Made by a program: the position numbers and the translations under genes. Under the pieces are notes generated by a model. That model was not told the origin of the DNA and did no database searches. It worked only from the letters and a program-made list of their open reading frames with translations. Below are positions 56,827-64,000 of a stretch of DNA of 64,000 bases, in pieces. Within the stretch, counting starts at the first letter, position 1; each line of letters opens with the position of its first letter. The stretch covers positions 36,401,501 to 36,465,500 of the forward strand of contig NC_091966.1 in the NCBI RefSeq assembly GCF_036711975.1. Reading direction: 5' to 3'. This DNA is from Onthophagus taurus (lineage: Eukaryota; Arthropoda; Insecta; Coleoptera; Scarabaeidae).

Positions 56827-59800
56827 ATTTTATTTTTTGTAATAAACTTTAGAAAGTATTATAGAAATTTGTAATTAAAAAGAATTTACGAAATAATTAG
56901 TGTCACTGTAATGATGTGTAACAGTGAAAGTATGGCATGCGCTATACAGGGTCTTAAACACTTGTGTGATGTTCTGTTGTAACTTGTTATAAGTTCCAGA
57001 GGTAAAAACATGTATTTAAATCAAAATGTATATTTATTACTGTTGAAAGACATAATTCTTATTTAATTTATTGATAACTTTGTTTTTATTTGATGACTTT
57101 TACTGATAGTAGACAGTCAAGTGCATCAGATGATAGTGACTATGTGCAAATTTCCAGTAATAAAGACGAAATTTTCAACCAAAAACTTTTTTATGTATTT
57201 TAGAAAGAAAAGAAAAACTCTGAATAGAAGACACTACCCATCAAAATATGATTTTATACCAATGGTCTTATATCAATGTGATTGGTTTCAATTGCATTTT
57301 TTCTCTTTCATCTTCTTTATTTCTCAGAAACTTTTCGCAATTCATAGCTTTTTGCATTCATAACTTGGGTTGCGGATTTATAAACCATTCATTTCGATAT
57401 TTTAGAGATGTTCATTCTATTCCACAAATGGTGTTTAATTGGGTTTCTATAGCATCAATGCCAACGCCTCATATTGTCTATGTCCTAAAATATAATTCAA
57501 ATTCATATCACTCTCATAAAAAATCATCTATACTCAAATGATGCCAGACAAAATGTCAAAGATCTTTCAATATTAACCTGTATTGAAACGTGTTGCAAAA
57601 CTCCAACCATATCCGAAAATATCGAGGTTTATTCTGATACAGAAAACAATCTCGGTTGTCATCTTTTGAATCGTTGTATTTTTCAGTTGGGATGCTATCA
57701 CATGATTCCTGTTGGGTATGTAATGTTCGATTTGATGAGACCATGGAGTCAACATGGGTTCCAATTATACGTTCCTAGATATTATTGTATTTTTTGATTG
57801 CTGACCATTAGTATGGTCGAATCCTCAAGCCTCTTGCACCATCAATCCAGTGTTAAGAGAGGAAAGCAATTTTCGAAATTCTAGAGCTAGCTTCTCGCAA
57901 ACGACTTCTGAATCACAGCACTACATAAGAACTCTGTGATATACTGTCTGTGTATAAAACCGAAAAGTTCCTCTAAAGTCCATAATAACGTCCTGGTTCA
58001 TAAATCACTTCTCTCCCAGCAATTTCAGTTGACTCCCTTTATGTATGTTGTGTGGCTGTTTCACTGTTTGTGCGCTTTGGGATTGGATGGCGAAGTCCGA
58101 ACTTAAGAATTTGTTAATCGACTCTGAATCAAGCAACGATTCTTGTGAGTTCCTGAACACACGCAAATCGACTATAGATCATCGTCTATTGAACACCAGG
58201 CAGTATCTGTGTCAATGTCGCTTAGGATAGAAGTTGCTTTTTGAAAGTAAACTTTACCTAGTTTGTCTCTTTACTTTGCTTCGTTTCGCGACAAAACTCC
58301 AATATCAAAGGTAGTTGTACCATTGTCTGTGTATCATGTCTTTGTATCATAAACGTTGAGAGTGATGATGGAAACTGCCTCTGAAGTTGCCCAAAATATT
58401 TCATTTCGCTATTATGGTGCAATTATTAAAGTATTTGAACAGTTTGAGACCAAAACATCCTTCTAGACTATTAACGGAGTAACTAAGTGGCGTGAATAAT
58501 GGCCACATAAAATTTTCAGTAATGCTTGGAAACCTTCTAGCAAATCTTGGAACTTTGAATATTATTTCAACTAATACCAGAAACCTATAGATGAATCTCA
58601 AGCATTCCAGGAAAAATCTTTAAAGCCATGGAAAATCCACGTAAAAGTCATCAAAAATCTATGAAAATTCTTTAAAACATTTGGAACTGCTTAAAAAATC
58701 ATTTTGAAATTCTCTAAAAATCTTCATCTGCTGAAATAAAGCAGATTTATTATATACAACATAGAAATTCATTAGAATTCTTTGACAATTAGACAACTTG
58801 ATGCATTGACATTTGGTGTAAATCTATATCAGCATATTTTCTGAGTATTCTTGGAAATAATGCAAATATCCATGTAAATCCAGATTTATCTTCAATAATT
58901 CCCAGAAATTTGTAGCCATTCCTAGAGAATATGCTATCATAGTAGAAGTATCACAACTAATAAAGGCTCTAATTTTCTGTAATCATGGCTTTCCTGAGCT
59001 TTTAGAAATTGAAGATGCGACATCTCTCTCTTTACATATTACTTCTCATAATTCTTATGTATATTATTAACAATCAAGGGCAATCACATCGCTTTGAATC
59101 ACTTCAAAAATTTCAACAATTTACATGTCTACATATGTGAGGAGATTGTGTGAGAGGACTGTTATATTTTCTTCAACATCTTCTTGATTTTCTTCTACTA
59201 TAAAGAATCAACCAAAATGAGCATGTCTTCAGTTTTTTCTTTATTTTTAATTTAACTCAACATCTTTATCCATGGCTGTAATGTTTTTCAGTTCCATTTC
59301 TATTACTTTGACAATTTGATTTATGTTAACTCTGCAATTTTTCAGATTGTTGTACAATTTGTAAAGTTGTTCATAAATTATGCTAAATACGAAATTCTTA
59401 TACGTTAAATTAATTGATCTGATTAAAAATAATATCTAAAAAATATGTTGTATAATAATTTTAAACTGCTTAGTATTTTGAGTTACACTTAAAAAAAATC
59501 ATGCTTAGGGGCGATTGCATTCAGTGTTTCAGAAAGGATAAGATTTTGACAGAGTTAAAGCAATTTTTTGCTCAAGAAGTCTAGGTAAGATGTTATACAG
59601 GCTTATTACAAACATCTATATAGGTGTCCAAATAATCTGTTCCCAATAAAAGACAGAAACTTACTTAACACAGTTCATAAAGTACTGTTGAAAACTATAG
59701 TATTCTTTAAATACACGGTTTTTATACAATAATTATTATATATGTAATATGATTATAAGGATTGTTATGTATAACTTTGGCGTTGTAAATAATTGTATAA

Positions 59801-60063
59801 TTTAATAAACTTTGTATTTCTAATCAATTATTGTGGGCAGATTATTTAATTTCTTAACCTTGATTTGGTTCAAAAAAATTTTGTCTTCAGGACTGGGTAA
59901 ATAGGGATTTAAATATGAAAGATATACGTACATATTTGTTAACAAATCTATATAGAGATATATTGTAATATGTTTGCACAAAAAATATAACATGTGTATA
60001 TTAAAAAAATTGGTCTCGTTTTATCCTTTCTTTTTTGTAAATTTTACATTTTTTACCCCCAAA
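56827..60063. other. Long gene-free stretch between aminoacylase terminal exons
   Basis: 3.2 kb without recognisable exons. 58600-58740 has loosely repeated AAATCT..GAAAATTC-type words. 59590-59650 has MITE-like text (AGGCTTATTACAAACATCTA). The short frames at 57121-57541 and 58045-58230 are unsupported. No second set of aminoacylase upstream exons was found here. Confidence 0.5.
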
Positions 60064-61676
60064 TTATCCAGTTGTTTCTTCAAGATTTCCCACAGATTCG
60101 ATAAGTTTAACGTAGATATCAATTCCTCGCAGGAAAACGTCGATGTTCAAAAACTCATCGTGGTCGTGTAATAAAACGGGAGTGTTGTTCATTGGGGAAA
60201 ATCCGAGCGCGGGGATGCCTATATTCCGTACATATCTACTATCCGTCGCACCCGGAAATATACGCTTTTTTATTGTTATATTCCTGAGAGAAAAACATTA
60301 CCTCTTTTTATCACATCTTTTGTTTGTATTAAATATAAATAAATAGTGAAATTACCCAAGATTTCATAAAATAAATTAATTTTTTTTAAATAATTTACTT
60401 ACAATCCATCCATAGCTTCTTTAAATGCAATCCAATAAGGATTAGTATTGTCTAATTTCGTGACAGGCACTTTGGGTTGTTTCTGTTCATATTGAATCCA
60501 AACATCACTTCCAGCTTCTTTACACCAACCATCAACAGTTTGTTGCCATTCGTGCTCATCTACAGTGATTGGAAGTCTGCAATCTACAGACACAATGAAT
60601 TCTTCTGGAATGACATTAGTTTGAACACCTCCCTAATTTCATGAAATATTAAAAAGAAATATTATAGAGTTAAATTAATTTTAGATCAGTTTTGTTACTT
60701 TTAATTGAGTGATATTTAGTGTTGTAACATCCCCAATTGCCAATTCTGGATTATCAGCCAATTTCTTTTTTTCTTGAGCACGAAAATCCATGACTCTATC
60801 AATAATAATGCGTGCTTTTTCACCAGGGGTATTATCAAATAATAATGAACCATGACCTGGTTGACCAGGACAATGAAAATGCATATCTAAAAAGTAATCA
60901 AAAATTACATATTTTTGTCATTTTTAATTCAATTATTTCTCCTACGCCAAATAAATCTTTCTCCATAAAACAAAATAAACTCCTCTGATTCATTTGCCAT
61001 TCCTTCATCAAGAGCAAAACCCACGTTTAAATTTTTAAAGTGAGTTGTATGAACATATTCTTTCATTCCTTGAACACCGCCTAATTCTTCCTCTAAATCA
61101 TACAAAAAAAAATTAAAAATAAAAAATTGTTTTTTGTTTATTTGCGTAATCTTATTACTAATTCTATTATTTAATTTTCGTCATAATAATTTCTAAAAAT
61201 AATTGGTTATGCCACTTGTCAAATATACTTATCTAAATTGCCTAAACGTTGTAAACTTACCTGGTACAAAAGTCACATGTAAAGTCCTTCTCAACCTAAT
61301 TCCACTTTTAATCATGCGTCGAATGGCCTCCAAATACTGAATTCCGACGCATTTCATATCTTGAGCACCCCGAGCGTAAATATTGCCTTTCTCGTCGATT
61401 TCTGCAGCGAATGGTTTGTGTGTCCATGAATCCTAAATCATTTTAACTCCTCTTTAGATTTATATTTTCATAAAAAAATTAATTTTAATTAATTAATATT
61501 AAGTACCTCAAATACTGGTACAACATCCATGTGACTATTGAGCATAATTGATGGGATAGAAGGTTCAGTTCCTACCCATGTTATAATAACTATCGGTCGG
61601 TTAGTTTCCACAGAATAAACTTGTAATGGGAGTCCCAATCCCTTTGCTTGCCTTTGTAAAAATGACACACAATCAT
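60064..61676 (-). CDS. Acy1: Aminoacylase-1 (5' end outside window)
   Basis: Six exons, 61507-61676, 61261-61432, 60946-61092, 60699-60886, 60403-60632 and 60064-60283, give 374 residues. About 34 N-terminal residues expected from human ACY1 (408) are missing, because the first coding exon is not found before the edge and must lie beyond 61.7 kb or outside. ACY1 is a cytosolic M20-family zinc enzyme that deacylates N-acyl amino acids. Metal and catalytic positions are visible: His in [10 protein letters not shown], Asp in ARGAQDMKC, the Glu pair in PEEELGG, Asp/Glu in FALDEGMAN, and His in LLHDHDEF. The dimer-face His in GQPGHGS is kept. Exon 60403-60632 carries the lid-domain return ([16 protein letters not shown]). 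It looks functional. Confidence 0.95.
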
Positions 61677-62319
61677 CTGGAATAATGAGGTTAAGAAAAA
61701 ATAAAATTATGAAAATGTTAAATATAACAAAATAAATGAAAATGTGGACAATTTTCAGGTTATCAAGTTAGATAATGAAAAGTTACATGCTATACGTTTA
61801 TTTGCCCAACAGACTAGGTCTATTAACAAGACAAAATTAGATTAGAGGACAACATATTTAATATAATAATAATAAAATATGATATAGTCTATAAAAAAGT
61901 AGTTATAGTAATACTAATTAATTATCTCAATATTTTCTGCAATAGTGAATTAATTAGCAAATTGGTTCAGGTTAAGCCACAAATATAACGTAGTAGCGTT
62001 ACGGGTAGAAAATAATCAAATCAACATAAAAATTGATTTGTGTTCTCTAAGACCAGCTTATCTCTTTACTATCGAAGAAACAACATTGTGACACTTTCTT
62101 AATTACTCATAAGGGAAACATCTAGCTGAGTACACACCAAATATCGTAAAGGACAGTCATTTTACGACTTTATCTGTAAGCTCTCGACAATCAGTTGATG
62201 ATAAGTATAGCACGATGACCAAATAATAAAAATGTACTCCAAGTTTGACAACGTAAATGTACAAATATCACAGAGCTGGTGTTAGAGCAGTAAATAGTTT
62301 GGAAGTTCGCAAAATAAAT
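61677..62319. other. Aminoacylase-1 intron, AT-rich
   Basis: No exon resembling the aminoacylase N terminus was found on the minus strand. 61860-61885 is an (ATA/TAA)-rich run of the sort that ends non-LTR elements. Confidence 0.4.
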
Positions 62320-62530
62320 TCTTGCATCCGAGTATTAGAATTAGTAACGGCCAAATATACGACAATTTCTTGTTAAAGATGATACCAAGGACGCCGACAC
62401 TGTCCGACCTTTCCATGTCCATTCTACAATATGACACGTTTAAGTGTAACATATTCGCATTGCACCAGTCATCAAGTATATTTAGATTATTCTTAAAACC
62501 CAGCCATTTGAGACTCAGCGTATTTGAGTT
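62320..62530 (-). pseudogene. Non-LTR RT fragment
   Basis: The minus strand reads RLKWLGFKNNLNILDDWCNA, then LHLNVSYC and, after a small deletion, SVGVLGIIFNKKLS, the thumb-side text of Jockey/I-type reverse transcriptases. Confidence 0.65.
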
Positions 62531-62636
62531 ATGTAACGAATAGACAGTCAGTTACTACAAGGAAGGAAATAGACACAAAAAATGCAGTAAAAGATAGATG
62601 AAAGGCAGACTAGAGAAGAAAACAAACACGTATAAG

Positions 62637-64000
62637 TCAAGAAGAAGATTGTTGAAGAGATAGCAGATAGCGCATCAAGGCATTTGTAAAACTTATTAAA
62701 CTAGCTGCATTGCGAACAACAGCAGGCAAATCGTTCCACAACGCAATCGACTGCACTGTAAAAGATCTGTGGTAGATTTTAGTACTATGGACTGGAAACA
62801 TGAGTGTAGAGTCCGACATTGATCGAGTGGGCAAGTCATGTGATGCTAAGAAGTGAAAGGCATCTGACAAATAAGCAGGAGTACAGGTATGGACAATTTT
62901 GTACAACATAGTAAGCATACGAAATGATCTACGACTCCGGAAAGTCATCATCTGCAGGTTGTTACGATATGGAGTAATGTGTTGAAACTTTCCTAAATTA
63001 AAATTGTACCGTAATTGTTCTGAAGTCTTTCCAATTTACTCCGAAGGGCTGCGGACAGATCGGGATACGCAGCGTCGGCATAATCAATGTGTGGGAAAAT
63101 GAGAGAATAACAAAGATTACGACGTGCAACAGGACTTGCGTTTTATCTGGATTCAGGTTAAGTCCATGACGTCTAGACCAGTGTCAGTACGCTAGAGAGA
63201 TCGTTGTTAAGATGCAGCAACGCATCTGGGAAGTTGTTAAACAGTTGACGAAATATAAAGTTGAAGGTCATCTGCATACAAATGATAGTTACACGAGATA
63301 CCATCACTAATACTATTTATGAAAATTGAGAAGAGCAAAGGACCCAGTACACTGCCCTGGGGAATTCCACATTCGATGTCAACAGGAGAAGAGAGTACAG
63401 ATTCCACGCGGACACGTAAAGACCGATAGGAAAGGTATGACTGGAACCAAGATACACAAGAAGAGGTAAAACCAATAGCAGAGAGCCTAGTTAACAGGAG
63501 GGCATGGTACACAGAATCAAAGGCCTTACTAAAATCAAGTAACACCGGCAAGGTAACACAACGCTTATCACAAGCAGATCTAATATCATCGGTGATCTTA
63601 ATCAGTGCTGTAGTAGTACCATGCCCTTCACGAAAATCAGACTGGAACTTGTTAAGCAGATTAAACTTCTCAAGATATTTCTTCTCCTTTCTTAATCAAG
63701 GTAAATAAGCTAAACGTTCAATAGCTTTTGACAACGTAGATAAAATAGAAATGGGTTGAAAGTCACCAACATAGGACGGAGATTTAATTTTTGGTATAGG
63801 AATAACATGGGCAATTCGCCAGATTGACAGAAATATAGACTGTTCAAAAAAACAGTTCAAAATATGTGTTAGGGGAGTAATAACTATATCTAGAATGGTT
63901 AAGAGGAATCTGAGTCCAATACCATCAGCTCCGACGTTAGTGGACTTGGAGTATAGGACTCGGACTTCAGCATCTGTAACCAAGCTGAATGAAAAGGAAA
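62637..64000 (-). pseudogene. Non-LTR retrotransposon running off the window
   Basis: Minus-strand frames from the right edge: DGIGLRFLLTIL, IWRIAHVIPIPK, FQPISILSTLSKAIERL, then VLLDFSKAFDSVYHALLLTR (first Asp), IPQGSVLGPLLFSIFINSIS and YHLYADDLQLYISS (YADD intact) at 63551-63237. The C terminus, RSFRMLTMLYKIVH.. and IALWNDLPAVVR, is at 62951-62637. Frames are shifted between these blocks, so it is probably inactive, though only mildly decayed. It lies in the presumed first intron of aminoacylase-1. The 5' part is outside. Confidence 0.88.

Noticed and set aside
57121-57764. Several 60-97 codon frames on both strands
   Set aside because: Low-complexity aromatic-rich translations without domain similarity, overlapping each other.
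56827-60063. Full tandem aminoacylase-1 paralogues
   Set aside because: Only the terminal exon is repeated; no copies of exons 1-5 were found between the terminal exons.
1-64000. tRNA, rRNA or other structural RNA genes
   Set aside because: No tRNA A/B-box pair with a foldable cloverleaf or rRNA-like stretch was noticed by eye; a covariance-model scan would be needed to exclude them.

Overview
The window is AT-rich eukaryotic DNA with short spliced genes, GT-AG introns and a heavy load of decayed transposons. Gene content (a jumeau-type FoxN1/4 factor, SF3B1, CIR1, MAEA, CLCC1, aminoacylase-1, a pancreatic-type lipase) and the transposon families (Tc1/mariner, piggyBac, Jockey/CR1-like non-LTR elements) point to an insect. 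A beetle is plausible, but the order cannot be fixed from this sequence alone.

Layout. 0-3.4 kb: retrotransposon and piggyBac relics. 3.7-5.2 kb (-): secreted-type lipase, six clear exons. 6.15-11.2 kb (+): complete Maea, a CTLH E3 ligase subunit of 395 aa. Its fourth intron is a U12-type AT-AC intron that houses about 7.3 copies of a 357-bp satellite. 11.6-11.9 kb (-): a possible small membrane protein. 12.7-16.7 kb: a Tc1-like element with about 210-bp inverted repeats, then a long-TIR element enclosing a non-LTR relic. 16.9-17.9 kb (-): CIR1. It is divergent from SF3B1 (18.35-29.59 kb, +, 8 exons, 1319 aa), and 434 bp separate the two start codons. SF3B1 introns 4 and 6 carry MITEs, a chimeric piggyBac/LINE relic and a 1031-bp TIR element. 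30.2-32.4 kb: piggyBac relic, a hairpin-rich repeat and a MITE. 33.0-34.3 kb (-): CLCC1-like channel, with a decayed tandem copy of its 3' end downstream. 34.8-37.9 kb: Tc1 and non-LTR relics. 38.0-43.9 kb (-): jumu/FoxN1/4, with a candidate first exon at 52.8 kb that splices in frame. That implied 8.9-kb intron holds a degenerate tandem array and a nearly intact GC-rich Tc1/mariner element whose first catalytic Asp reads Gly. 53.7-55.6 kb: nested transposons. 55.9-56.8 kb and 60.06-61.68 kb (-): aminoacylase-1, six exons, 5' end outside the window, plus three extra copies of the terminal exon. 62.3-64 kb (-): non-LTR element running off the edge.

There is no operon-like logic. CIR1 and SF3B1, which share a divergent promoter, are both nuclear RNA-processing or transcription factors. 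The most unusual items are the aminoacylase-1 terminal-exon array (two copies exactly 220 nt like the canonical exon, all keeping the zinc-ligand His), the AT-AC intron filled with satellite, the 57-nt stop-free intron in SF3B1, and the intact-frame but catalytically altered transposase. Exon boundaries were derived by eye from splice signals, reading frame and remembered family sequences. No database search was run.
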